Shown piece after piece: positions 9,645-21,500 of a stretch of DNA of 64,000 bases (positions within the stretch are counted from its first letter, which is position 1; each line of letters begins with the position of its first letter). Both the position numbers and the translations under genes were made by a program. The notes beneath the pieces were generated by a model. That model did no database searches. It was given only the letters and a program-made list of their open reading frames with translations, and was not told the DNA's origin. The DNA lies in NCBI GenBank assembly GCA_947650285.1, contig CANTFL010000389.1, forward strand, positions 124,001-188,000, in the 5' to 3' direction. This DNA is from Hyaloperonospora brassicae. Lineage: Eukaryota; Oomycota; Peronosporomycetes; Peronosporales; Peronosporaceae.

Positions 9645-11619
9645 ATGCGGCGCGCGGCGCTGCGTCGGCCCGAGACGCTGACCGACAAGTACCGTCTGCT
9701 CGGGAAGATCGGCGAAGGCACGTACGGTATGGTGTTCAAAGCAGAGGCGTCTGCGAGCGCTGTGCACCCGCGGGCGGCCGCAGTGGCCGTGCCCTCTGCC
9801 GGTGCCGCGTCCCAGTCGGCCGCGTCGTCGTCACTCTCGGCCGCGGCTGTCCCTCTCTCGAGTGCCACCGACGCCCCGGACGAGCGCCTGACGTTTGCCA
9901 TCAAACTCGTCAAGTCGCACAAAGAGGGCAAGAACGACGTGGTGCTCTCCAGCGCGACGGTGCGCGAGATCAAACTGCTGCGGGAGCTGCACCACGACAA
10001 TGTCGTGCACCTGCACGACGTGCACGTGGACGCGCGGGACAAGTCGCTGGCGCTCGTGTTCGAGTACGGGGACCACGACCTGCACGACATTATCGTGCAG
10101 AGTAAGCAGAAGCCGCTGGGCGAGTACACGCGCAAGTCGCTCATGTTTCAGATCCTCAAGGGCGTCGACTATATGCACGACGCGTGGGTCATGCACCGGG
10201 ACATGAAGCCGCAGAACATCCTCGTGGTGGGGCACGGACGCAAACGGGGACAAGTCAAGTTGGCAGGTGAGGGGGTGCATTGGTCGTGTGCTGGCCGAGT
10301 GGCGTGGGGGTGGGTGGGTGGGGGTGGAGTGCGTGGCGGGGTCCTGTTGCGGGAGTGTGGTTGTTGGCGTTAATGCTGATTGGGTGCTTTGGCTGCGTTG
10401 TTGGATGTTGTGCGGTAGATTTGGGGCTCGCACGGATATACAAGGAACCGATCAAGGCTTTGTCGGACGTCGAGCGGGTGGTCGTGACACTCTGGTACCG
10501 CGCCCCCGAGTTGTTGCTTGGCGCCAAACACTATACAAAAGCAGTGGACCTCTGGGCGGTCGGCTGTATTTTCGTTGAGCTCATCAACACGCGCGAGCTG
10601 TTTTGTGGGAAAGAAGTGGAAGGGTCGAATGCACCGTTCCAGAAAGATCAGCTGGATAAGATATTCAAGGTCTTGGGTATGCCAACGCCACAGGCGTGGG
10701 AAGGGCTCGAGAATCTGCCAGAGTATCATCACGTAGTGCAGATGGGACGCGAGCGCAAGTACCCGACACAGTCGGAGCTGAAAAACGCAGTCAAGGTTGG
10801 GCCAGGCCGGGCTGGAGCAGCTTTGCTGGATTTGCTCTCGAGACTGTTGGAATATGGTGATGGCTGTCGTGTGTGTGTGTGTGTGTGGCGGATGGAAGCT
10901 GTTGCCTGCTCACTGACTTGTTTGTGTTGTGTGTGTGGTGGTACCTGCAGACCCTGAAACACGCATTACAGCAAAAGAAGCGCTTGAACACGAGTACTTT
11001 ACTGACATTGTACGCCTTGTAGTTTGTTTCGCAATGGTTTGTTTTGCTGTGGAAGTAACCGGTGCCTGTCGTACTTGGCTTCGACAAGGAGCCGGAGCCG
11101 CGAGATTGGGCATTCGACGAGCCTGGCAAGGAGCCCATTTCTTTTCGCACGCAAACTGTGGAGCCCGTGAGCGATGACATTTTTCCGTGGAAGAACAAGA
11201 AGGAGGGCACAGTGGGAGCAGAGGCTAGACAGTCGGAAAGCGGTGCATGCAGTCCTCATCGAGACGGTCCTGGCAGCCACTCTTCACAGCATCACAATGA
11301 CCATCGCGGGCGCGACGCTCACTCGCGAAGTCGCAGCCACCATGGCTCACGAGATGGTCAGCAACATTCCCAGCGGCGCAACGATCGCAACCATGCGGGA
11401 GATGCCGGTACGCGAAACAGAGGAGCGTTTGCAGGAGGGAATGCGCCAGGTCGCGGTGGATCTGGCTGGAGAGATCGAGGATCGGGGCGTTCAGGTGGCG
11501 CTGCAGCCACAAACGCTGGCGCTATGGCAGGAGTGAAGCGATCAGGGGGTGGTGAACCCGGTGGTGGCGGTTCGAACTCGGGGCGTCTTCGGAGTCCCAA
11601 GCAACAACGACGGCGTTGA
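9645..11619 (+). CDS. CDK8: CDK8-type cyclin-dependent kinase (copy 1)
   Basis: Four exons: 9645-10266, 10419-10856, 10951-11009 and 11089-11619, about 549 aa. The first two junctions are clear (GTGAGG..GGTAG and GTGATG..TGCAG); the third (GTACGC..GACAAG) is chosen because it restores the frame. Seen in order: glycine loop GEGTYG at residues 23-28; an Ala/Ser-rich insert of about 45 residues; AIK with Lys87; TVREIKLLREL (cyclin C helix); MHRDMKPQN; DLG in place of DFG; VVVTLWYRAPELLLGAKHYTKAVDLWAVGCIF; ITAKEALEHEYF. DMG/DFG variants, LSD before VVVT in place of a T-loop threonine, and HYTKA are typical of CDK8 and plant CDKE. It should act as the kinase of the Mediator module with cyclin C. 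The C-terminus is a Gly/Arg/Ser-rich tail. The open frame upstream of 9645 is antisense to MAF1 and is not counted. Confidence 0.88.
10267..10418 (+). other. CDK8 intron 1, G/T-rich
   Basis: A 152-bp intron with long GTGGGTGGG-type runs; it contains a small length difference from the arm 2 copy (48721-48875). The second intron (10857-10950) holds a (GT)n microsatellite at about 10869-10886 that also differs in length between the arms. Confidence 0.75.
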
Positions 11620-12070
11620 TGGTTCGAAGTTGCAGCATCGCTCACTTGATGTGATGACGATGACCGAGTAAAATACGGCAGAAATGAGCAGACGTACACC
11701 AGCTCATTTGTCTTGGAGCCAGTCGTTGCGATACGGCAACATACTTGCACTCTATGTGTGGATTTGATCCTATGTTTGGTCTTTGTTCGCTACGTAGGCG
11801 GCCGTGTCATATCAAAGTGTTGGCACCACCGTGTTGGACCACGTCGTGTGTCATGGACGCATTCACAGCAACAGTTCACAGGACCTGCCACACTGATCGG
11901 GTGTCATGGAAACATTGACAAACAAACGCGTCACGAGTGTGACTCGATGTCGTACGCACAAGGAACAACAGTGGATTAGTCATAGCTGCGTGGACTATTG
12001 CCCGTCTTCTGTCTGCGGAGATAGGCAATGCCCAGCAGATTACCCATCTCATGTGACATTGTTACGCACG
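11620..12070. other. 3' flank of CDK8, no gene seen (arm 1)
   Basis: I see no coding region. The sequence is retained almost unchanged in arm 2 at 47071-47521. Confidence 0.55.
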
Positions 12071-12822
12071 TCAATACGAATGCATGAAGTCGTACGTAAT
12101 GCTCGTTTGCTGACTGTACATAAGAGTCAACACTGATACACATGGCGATTGTAAAAGGAGAAACCGATTGGTGCACCGTCGGCAAGACGGCAAGAAACAG
12201 CGCGTCTGGTCAGACTCGTTGACATAAGGAACGCAGCTCAGATACTGACTGCTGACTTGTTTACCAAAGTTCCTGATACGCTTACGCACGCCACTTTCGT
12301 TCGCGTATACTCGCAACCAAGTGGGCGCTAGCTGTGTGTACCAATGGAGTGTAGCCCGCGTAGCTCCTTGTGGTGTTGGGACAAGCACAAGCTCACTGCG
12401 GCGTGGATCTGCCCACGAATCACGCAAAAAATGGGTCGATCATAGGCCATTTGTTCGTGAACTTTCTTTGATCACCGACTCCTTCGAGTGTGAGCTGTCA
12501 ATGCAAGTGTCATCACAGCTGTACTTGACAGCGATCAGATCGCGGTCATGCCTGCACAGCATGGTCTTCGAGATGACACAAGAGGTGGGCATGGATCTCG
12601 TCACACTCTGATTGATGCGCAAACATACTAGTTCACGTCCTGATACGGTCGCTAAGACTGTTTGCTCCTGTACAAGTGTTTGGCTCAAAGAACGAGGGGT
12701 TTTGCTCATGGCGTGCACATACGCTTCCAGTATGATTGGTCCAACCACGCGCCACATCCAAGGCACTGAGGCTTCTCCAAGAGAATGAGTCGCTTCATGC
12801 GTGCAAACTTTCTGGAGACGAA
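12071..12822 (-). pseudogene. Unidentified ORF with one in-frame TGA (arm 1)
   Basis: A minus-strand frame runs from an acceptor-like CAG near 12822 to 12071 with a single stop, the TGA at 12440-12442; the two halves (12766-12443 and 12427-12071) are in the same frame. It reads as plausible protein on both sides (HSLGEASVPWMWRVVGP; CRHDRDLIAVKYS; then LRDSWADPRRSEL, GATRATLHWYTQLAPTWLRV, GVRKRIRNFGKQ). A GTAAAC donor-like site follows RNFG. Arm 2 has the same arrangement at 46319-47070. I do not recognise the family; it vaguely suggests the START-like proteins common in oomycetes, but not enough to name it. Decayed gene or a gene with a missed intron. Confidence 0.35.
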
Positions 12823-13602
12823 GAAAAATCGCTCTATCCTCGATTTATGTTGCGTCCCTCGTGCCCATGATTGTAAGTAGATGCAAAGAGAAACTAGCTG
12901 CGATCGATGTGACTAAGTATCCATCTTTGCATGCTTTGGTGCGACAAGATGTGTCTTCACCGGCATGTATCGTGTCGCATTCTTTGTAGCATTGGCCGTT
13001 CACCTTCATGATACTCTAGGACTACAGCCACGCGAGTATTCTTGTCGATGGAGCTGCCTTATATGTAGGCTTTAACTCTATGAGTACAACCTCAGTATGT
13101 TGCCAGCTCTTCGAGCGGTCACTGCTGTGCTCATTGTCATGAGACAGGCTACTTGTTTGCAGCGCAATCATGAGGAGAATAGTCGTTGAGTACTTGCCAT
13201 GATACTCGTAGTCAACGTCGTCTTCCTTGCACGCGTCAACCGCCGTAATATTGTATCATCAGCTTGTGAGGCTAGTGACAACAATTTGCAGCACTTTCCC
13301 TGCAAGATGCAGGTCGAAGCTAAGCGATCTCATGTCACTGTCAAGCCACCTTTTTGTGAGTGTATAAGTTTGTGCAGCCTATCTGCAAAGTCCGAAACCA
13401 AGCAGTAGCTTTGGTGAGCACATCTCGTCGCTGCCGTCTTCTACAGCGTTAGCGAATGGACGAACACAGACGGCGTCAGTTGATTGTTCAGGATCTGCGG
13501 CATGGTATGGTGTGCTACCGGGATTGGCGTACTCGAGAATGAGCGAATCGCATGAGTACTGCATCCATTTTGCTTCGTTAGAGTTGGCAGTTCAATCGCA
13601 TG
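12823..13602. other. Probable decayed coding sequence (arm 1)
   Basis: The minus strand shows short protein-like stretches in shifting frames (for example DMRSLSFDLHLAGKVLQIVV and DACKEDDVDYEYHGKYSTTI) with stops between them. This may be the 5' part of the pseudogene at 12071-12822. The empty target site of the arm 2 gypsy element is at about 13499-13514. Confidence 0.35.
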
Positions 13603-14079
13603 TGTAACGGAGAGAGCCTGTTACATGTCATTGACGCCAAGAATGGGTTGATCGAAACAGTATCTCTCCTCATAATATCTCCACAATTTACTTTGCTTCG
13701 TAAATGTCGAACGAACCTTACCGTCAGACGGTAATATATACGGCACTGCTTTGCTCGTTGGTCAATAGAGGCCATTATGTCAGCCAACTAAACCAACAAT
13801 CGCTATTAGACGCCTGCAATGTGTGGTGAGCTGGCAGCAGCATCGATTATCGAGAGTATAGTTGCTACATAGTAAGAAGAAAGAAGAGGTACATTGCATG
13901 AGACTTTTACTCTATACATGATATGCAGTTATGCTCTTCTTTATACCAGGCGTGTTCGTTTAGCCGACTCACCTTGCTCTGCACGCACAGTGTACGTGGG
14001 GGTTCAAGGCACCTGCCCACACTGTGGCCAGTGAAGGCAGCTCGTGGTGCGTCAGCACAAACGTCTAAGCCTCGTTACA
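13603..14079 (-). repeat. Old solo LTR, gypsy family (arm 1)
   Basis: On the minus strand it starts TGTAACGAGGCTTAG and ends TGTAACAGGCTCTCTCCGTTACA, the same terminal design as the LTRs of the intact element (terminal hairpin closing with GTTACA). An internal match is CACATTGCAGGCGTCT..GCGATT, aligned to CTCATTGCGCGCGTCT..GCGATT of the intact LTR. It is 477 bp, present at the mirror position in arm 2 (37074-37550), so it predates the duplication. It has its own short stems, including TTACCGTC/GACGGTAA. No clear target duplication remains. Confidence 0.75.
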
Positions 14080-14310
14080 GAGGTGGTATGATGAGGGAAG
14101 CGGCAACGAGCTAAAACCGTCTACGCTTTGCTCAAATTGTATGGACCGAATGTGGAGGGAGACTGCATAGCCTAGACATTCCCTTCATGTGGAAATGAAG
14201 ACAAACGTGGCATACTAGCTCAGTATTATTTTCTACGTAGATTTGATAGGGGCAACAAATGTCCTACCTGTAAGCCTTTACAGATAGGAATAGTTGTGCA
14301 TGGTATATGC

Positions 14311-16400
14311 AATGATGGAGGGATTCTAGAATCTAGTCAAAGTAATGCTTTATAACAGTAAGCATGAAAACCTTATGGAATCTAATACTCATAAATAACC
14401 GTAAAGGTGAATTAGACTGGTTAAAGTCGCTCTGAGGTAGAGTTCAATCATATGTGTACTTACGTGCTGCGTCTTCTTTCATATTCGGGTTCGAAAATTA
14501 ATTTCTACTCGGTATTAGGTGACGTCGATTAATTGATTAACTAAAGCGAGCGTAAATAGGTGAAATGATGCTGGCAGAATCATCATTCTTCAAATGCGTA
14601 TTGATATAGATGTACTAGAACTAAAAATTACAAGAAAGGACAATACACGTACCAAGTTTCGATGACCTTAAGGTAATTTACGCGTGAGCCAACGCTGATA
14701 ATTTAGGATTGATACTATAAATTTTGGCGTACTTTGCGCTTGAAGACAGTCCGAAAGTCGGAAGTTATTTGTGGGTTGAGCGATGTCGCACACATTTATG
14801 TAGCTCAATATGATTAGTCCATTAAAATTATTTGTCACAGTCAGGTAAAGTTTCGATCTCGAACAACATTGGTTTCTTAAATATGCGCTAACACGCATTG
14901 TGAGAATGTCGAGTTGAGACTTAATATTGAGCGAGTTTACGTGCTCGCCTAGCCGATAAGGTTGTTTGTTCGATATTATATAAAGCAAGTTCATACGAGC
15001 TTGTGCTAGCAAAGTCGCGAGTGCACAAATATATGTACAAGAATAATACATTCTTTAATCAATATAATATGCACGAAATGGAGGCTTTGCTGGTGGTACG
15101 AGGAAACATTAATTGTTTCACTCCAGCAAGTGCCGAACGTTTTCCTCCATGGGAAAATCAGAGACTTTATCACATGTCATATACGTGGTACACTATAGGT
15201 GATACCTAGGAAATATCGTACTGGTCGTATAGCCTCTCAGGTAGAATGACCAGAGGGAGCGTGAACACCTACAATAGACCAAGTATTTTTGATGTAAGGG
15301 TATGCATGTGTCAGAGTACAGCCGAGTCTGTGTGGTATAATATACTGGATAAAGCATACACCCGATGCGTGGTACGATGGCCCACGCCCCACTAGCGCGC
15401 AATCATAGCTAGAAATTTGTCAAGCACTGTGATGCCTTTGCTTATGCGAGTGAACAAGTAGTCGCAAAAAAACCTGAATGTAAGCACCATTTCTATCTAA
15501 TATATACTCACACGATTCAAAAAAAGAATGTAGCCCGCTTCTCTCTCAGATGAAAATCATCATTCATGATTCCACTATTGTATATACACGACGCACAAAA
15601 ATAACGAAATATGAACGTTCAATGACGAGATATTATGCTAACTTTGTCAAGCAATTGACATAAGCATCATTAATGATCGAACTTGTTAGCCTTCATGCGG
15701 AAGCCAATCAATCGGTTGTGTAATAATATTTGAATTCAAACGGCACGGGCAATGACCAGCGACAAATGCTGTAGATTTTTCAAGCAATGTATAATCGTAT
15801 CAAATTGACAGTACTAGACACATTGTCCGGTCAAAGGTTTCAAAGTTTGCATTATTCTACATTTCTGAAATGACACTTTTACAGTCATCCTACATCAGAA
15901 CACAAACTTTACCTGCATGTTAGGTAGACTGAGATACGATAGTCAAAGTCTTGCGATCCAGCTGTAAACAAATCGTCAAGTATCTCAAAATTGTTTGTGC
16001 ATCTATATGGTTGCTTCGTGAGGTGTCTGCTGACGACCGTTGCATTTATCTATTTTACATGTACAGGAAAGGAGAGGGCAACAGCTCAAACAGGGTCGAT
16101 TTTATGCAGGAATTATAAGAAATACGCATTTATTGTACGATTGTAATCTTAGGCGACATCAGAAAAGGCTGCATCGATGACATTCGCTACTAGGCCTTTC
16201 CAAATTAGGCAATTGTCTAATCTGCGTAACACAAATGAAATGAGGCACCATATTAAGAAAGGATTAGGCAGATTAGGCATTGTGCTTAAACTGAGTTCTC
16301 CGAACTCGCTTTACTGTTCTAAACGCATTATCATGTCGTACTGCTTGCACTGCAAGAACCATGCAAAAGATCAGTCAGTCACTGAAAGGTTAAAAGCAAC
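14311..16400. other. AT-rich spacer, no gene seen
   Basis: AT-rich sequence with stops in all frames at short intervals. I see no gene, RNA gene or repeat that I can support. Confidence 0.5.
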
Positions 16401-18560
16401 TTTACAAAATGTTAGGATGTAGAAGTCACTATTAACTGGCTCCGTGTTGAGAAACGACAACGTCAGGCCGCAACAAAGCAAACAAGCTCGTCGAAGCGGC
16501 GACATAGACGTATTCTAGACCATGTGCTTCAAAAGAAAACGTGGGGTGGCAGGCATCAATTGCCGACAGCAATGATTTATCAGTGCGAGAAACAGTGCAG
16601 AGCGCCCGAAATTTAGCACCGACCTTGTCAATTTCGGCTGGTTTCTACAAAGCTTCCAGTCGCTTCTTAGACAGCTCGACAAGAAACGCGATGTTGCGTC
16701 CTTGAATCTTGATCAGATCAGACGGATGCGTCGGTAGTGCGGGATAGTTGCTGCCGTCGTCGTGGCTGTCTCGTAGTGCAAAGCATTCGAGGACCCTTTG
16801 ACAATGCCAAAGATACGCGGAGCAGTATGGTCTAGTAGTGTCGCGCGCGTCTGATCGTTGAGAGCATAATTCCGCATCATTAGTAATGAGTGAGATTTCA
16901 AATGAACTCAGTGATGTTGGATGACCCGGGCGCACAATTGAATTGGATGGCATGCATGATGGCTTCCAGAGTCAAAGAAACCGGTAAATTCGCCTCTCCA
17001 TGCCTCTTGTGAGCATTAAGTTGGCGACAAACAGCTGAAGTATAGGTTCTTGCTGGCTGAGCGTCAAGCGGTGTCCTTGCAGCCGCATATCCACCGTGTG
17101 GATGGGTCTTGTGATCGATGGAGTGACCAATCAGGGGATCCACGATACAATGCTTGTCGGCTCAGTGGCACGACGCGCAGCACGCATCTATGCGTAGTGC
17201 GCCATAACTTTGTGTCGATGTTCTGTAATCCAGGATGTGGAGGAGATTATGGCGTGCCAACGCGTAGTCGACGGCTTTATACAAACCAATCCCGTTTCAG
17301 CAACGAGAGTCTGTTGCCTCAGTAAATGTGATATCATTGCGACCAGCGTTGCCCACCATCAAACCTGATTAAGTTTCTGATACGCCATTTGCAGCGGAAT
17401 GTCCAGCTGTTGTAGCAGTCACCATACGCGATAGAATACCGACAAGGCCTAGACCGATATAAATCGACAAGGCTTAGACCACTATAGGCGATTGATGACA
17501 CCAGATATCGCGCCTGTCATGTTCGGCGCCTCAGCCGAGAAGGCACATATCAATTGCTGCTTTCAGCTGATGATGAGGACGTCGAACGGCTTGCAGAGCA
17601 TCTCAAAATAAGCGACACTGGTAAGTCAATCAAAGAATGAAACGGATATGACTTACAAGTTATAATCTCGCGTTTCTATACAATCTGAATTCGATTGTCA
17701 ACATAGGATGCGCCATGAAATTTCGATGCACACATAGCGATCAGAAATGACCAAATCAGTCTGAGGACGTTGGCGATGGTCTGATAGTTGGTGGCACATT
17801 GCACGCGGACAGACGTGGCAACATTGGCTTTATTCATGCCGGCAAGATTTGGCATCTGCCAACTCCTTGGCAGCTCAAAATGCCAGGGTGGTCTGCTTCA
17901 TGCTAATATCGATGCCGACGTACTATTTTTCCCAGCCTATATGCCGTAGACGTCTTAGCGGTGACCGCGTAGTCACCTGACGGCTCATTACGAGCGATAA
18001 TGAGAATTGCATTAAGAAAAGTGAGCGTGACTACGTTCTTGAAGTCTCACAGCATTTATTCAATGACGACGTCAATGATCTAATCGCCAATACGGGAGGT
18101 GATGTGGTCTATCTCCAGATCCATACGCGATACGATGGTATTGACAAACGAGATAGAAACGTATAAGTATAACGACTTGCTAAACTCGGACTTGAGTTGA
18201 TATTCCGCCCACTTGGCCGGATGCTGCAGAATGAGGTGCGACCTGTAGTTTCCCGGACGGAAGTGCAAGCCAGGTGTTTTGTTGCAAACGTTTATCTGCC
18301 ATTTAGCTCCGACTGTGTCCTCGACAACGTTCACCCTCAAAATCTGCTGGCGATGAGGTTGATCTTGGCGATTTTTGTGTTATTGCCGACAACGTTACGA
18401 CCAAAAATTTCAGCTTGTATTTACCGTTAAATGACGTACCGCGCGCGGCGGCAGCCTTTCCACGCATCACAAGAGACGACATAGTCTCTCCAAGCAAATA
18501 TATCGCGTGGAAAGCAAGCTCAAGCACAATACTACCACCATAAAACCGATGCGGCATTGG
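16400..18560 (-). pseudogene. Decayed transposon-like tract with zinc-finger relic
   Basis: This is slightly more GC-rich than its surroundings. On the minus strand at about 18195-18300 the frame reads NVCNKTPGLHFRPGNY followed by RSHLILQHPAKWAEYQ, which looks like the H-x4-H half of a BED/C2H2 zinc finger as found at the N-terminus of hAT-like transposases, with one expected cysteine replaced. Other frames are broken. A short tandem direct repeat (CGACAAGGCCTAGACC / CGACAAGGCTTAGACC) lies at about 17440-17480. Confidence 0.3.
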
Positions 18561-21500
18561 TGGACATTATGGGTTTTACAGCATTTGAATCATGCTGATT
18601 AAGCTTTTGTAAACAATTCGTAGTATATAAAGAGGCCTGTCCATTGCTCATGAGATAAATTGGTAATTCCAAAGGATTCAAAGCACCTAGCTGTTGACCA
18701 ATTACAGGCTTCTTTATCTTTATCAGCACAGAAAGCGCTATAACGTCCGTATCATTTTATGTGAGTCAGTGCTTGAAAAGCTTACAAATCGGATAAGCTT
18801 ACTCCATATATAATCTGATTATGAACTTATCAGATTACTTTAAGTCAATGAAGCGCTACATTACTATTAGATACCATGAATCGAATCCGATCTCACAGAC
18901 TTGTTCAATGCGCCAAGAGAATGAGAGTTCTGAACCTAAATGTTAGCAGCGGAACGGTCGTTTTTAATCCGTAGCTTGATTTAGCGCCGATAAGTGAATA
19001 TAAAGGATCTCAGCACTTCTGTAATTACTGCGTATCATAGTTTCTCTTCTACGCAATGATTCGCTTGTGAGCGGCAAGGAGAAAGTACCAACTATAGAAT
19101 GCAAGCCTTAATATCAACTGATAATTTACGGGGTTTTCAATCCCCAATTATTTAATATCTGCACGCCACAGAATATCTAGTTTAAAATGATTGCTTTTTT
19201 ATCACACTTTGTGTTGGCTATCTTCACGTATACTAAGAAGAACACCGTAACTAATTGCTTGATTTTCCATTGACTGGCCATTCCAACGTCAATTTGTAAT
19301 GTTTTATCTATCTGATTTTTTAGTGTTCTCTTACGTTATCGAGGTCCTCATTTTGGTCTAATCGTCGTTTTTACAGACCATTTGTGCCCCGCTAACCATT
19401 AAGTATAAAATATTTGCGTAAAATTGTTGTGCAACCCTTGCTAGTGAGCAAAATCAGCATATCAATTGTCCGCCCCTCAGACGTTACCGGTGCTTTGCAT
19501 TAGGGAGCTGCATTTTATATGTCATTTTACATTTTAAGAATCGTGGATTATCCTACTCTACACACAAGTAGTCCTTAACGGATCCACATATGACTGTGTG
19601 AACGCCATACTAATTAATCCAGTCCATTGAGCCATCCTTGTTCAAGCGATGGCAATGATGTCAAAACAATATAATACAGACTGAAACAAGAGGCAACTTC
19701 TTCACTTAATAATAATTATTATCATCAACGTGATAAATAGATGCTGTGTGCAGCTTCTAATCGTCACCAGCGACCTTGTGCACGTGATAATGGATCAAGA
19801 TACCAGCTGTATCAACAATATAATGTCCTTGTAGCTGTAGGATCATTAAACAATATATAACGAGATTTCTAAAGTAATGCCCATATTCTCCGATAAGTAG
19901 TACCATAATCCTTGTAGCTTGTTTTTTAAAACCTCTCGTAAAATTCTAATACGCTGGATCTGCAATCCGTTAGTAGCGTATCTTAACCATACTGACCAAT
20001 TAATCATATAATTGTATCAAATGGTCCCATTAATATCCAAAATTTTGTTATTTTCGTGCTTCTGAACAAATCAAGTATATCGTCGAAACATATATAGCAC
20101 TGACGGATTCATTACTTAATCTGTCAGGAATAGTTGCATACCAAACACAACAACATATGGTTCTTTTGCTTTGCTCGCATGGTGCAGCAAAATATATCAA
20201 TCTGTCGGATGATATACTACGTTCAGTTTCCTGTATTGTATATAAAAACGGATGCTTAGTGTCTGTACCATATTCACTTTTTGCGCTTACAGATGATGCT
20301 CTTTCCATCGTTACAAAAAGATTGCACCTAACGTATACAGGCTTTGCCACGACCGCTGCACACGAATTCAAACATTATGAAAGCTCTTGGTGAAAACGTT
20401 TGATGCGAAATCTCTGAAGTTTCATCGGACTGCATGCTTATTACCGCATGTATAAGAATTTTTGTACTATCGTAACGCAACATTTTTGGGCACTTACTAT
20501 ATATATATGTATAAATCTTACTGTTGAGACGTGACAGGCAAAGTAAACACCACCACGGTGAAAGCTACCTAAATGCTGAAGTGAAGGGAGTAGATATACA
20601 TACTTCCGATCATTCCGGTCGCGCAACAAAGACATCTAAATTACTCCTCGATTAATTATGACACCTTGATATAATGGTTTGATTGCATGATCCCTACTCT
20701 ATGCTCTAAGTAGAAGGAAGCTGTTGATGATTGAGCAGCAAATTCATGTGTGTGAATTTCGTGAGCAAATCAGTCTTTGCAACCATTTCATCAAATTATG
20801 TACTATACATATACTTTTTACTTGCACCCCTCATATTCCCGAATGTTTATGTTTATCGGTCACTCATTTAATTGACGGTCTTGAAAGACGCTTTGATAAT
20901 CGCACAGCGATTCGAGCTCGCTTTCTATCTGTTATCTGGAGATTATAGCTTCTACTAAGTATTTCAGCTTGTTTTGATCGCATAGAAGGTCCGGCAGAAC
21001 TGGCATATCATATCATCTCGTTCATGGTGGTGCGGCATAGTCAATACTAACGCAACGAATATTGATAAGGAAAAGTGCGAGTGCATGAGCAAAATTTGTT
21101 CGAGGCATAGTGCTAAAATCTCATCAAACAAGCCCTTTCCAGAATATCAGATAGGACACAAATGATGTGTAATACCAAAAAAAGTTTTCTTCGTTCGCGA
21201 CAAAATTATTTTGTGTAAGCTTGTTTTTGGATATCGTATATATTTTTTCAAACACCGGCTTCTCTTGGCGAAGCAGACAAGATGGTAGTCGATGATTAAA
21301 ATGAAGAGTGATAAAATGACGGAAATTGGAGATAATTTGATGACGTCAGAAATTGACATCCATGGTTAGATGGTCGTTGTACTATTGCCAATGACCATTT
21401 TTAAGCTACATATGGCGGCTTTAAGTCGCGCTTTGCGAATATTGTCGAAGCAAACTTCACCCCTTCTTAAATTGTTTCTTAGATGGTCGTAACAAACGTC

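Larger units (their letters stand above)
6961..14310 (+). repeat. Inverted duplication, arm 1
   Basis: This segment is repeated in inverted orientation at 36390-52184. Mirror coordinates are constant: position x pairs with about 59140 - x for 6961 to about 13510, and with 51153 - x for about 13510-14080. The jump of 7988 is exactly the gypsy element plus its 5-bp target duplication in arm 2. Identity in the core is very high, with scattered substitutions and short indels, and it declines in the last part (14100-14310). The arm contains MAF1, CDK8, an old solo LTR and decayed ORFs. Confidence 0.95.

Noticed and set aside
12071..12822. START/FYVE-type protein identity for the TGA-containing ORF
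   Set aside because: Only a vague resemblance (CRHDRDLIAV); not enough to name a family.
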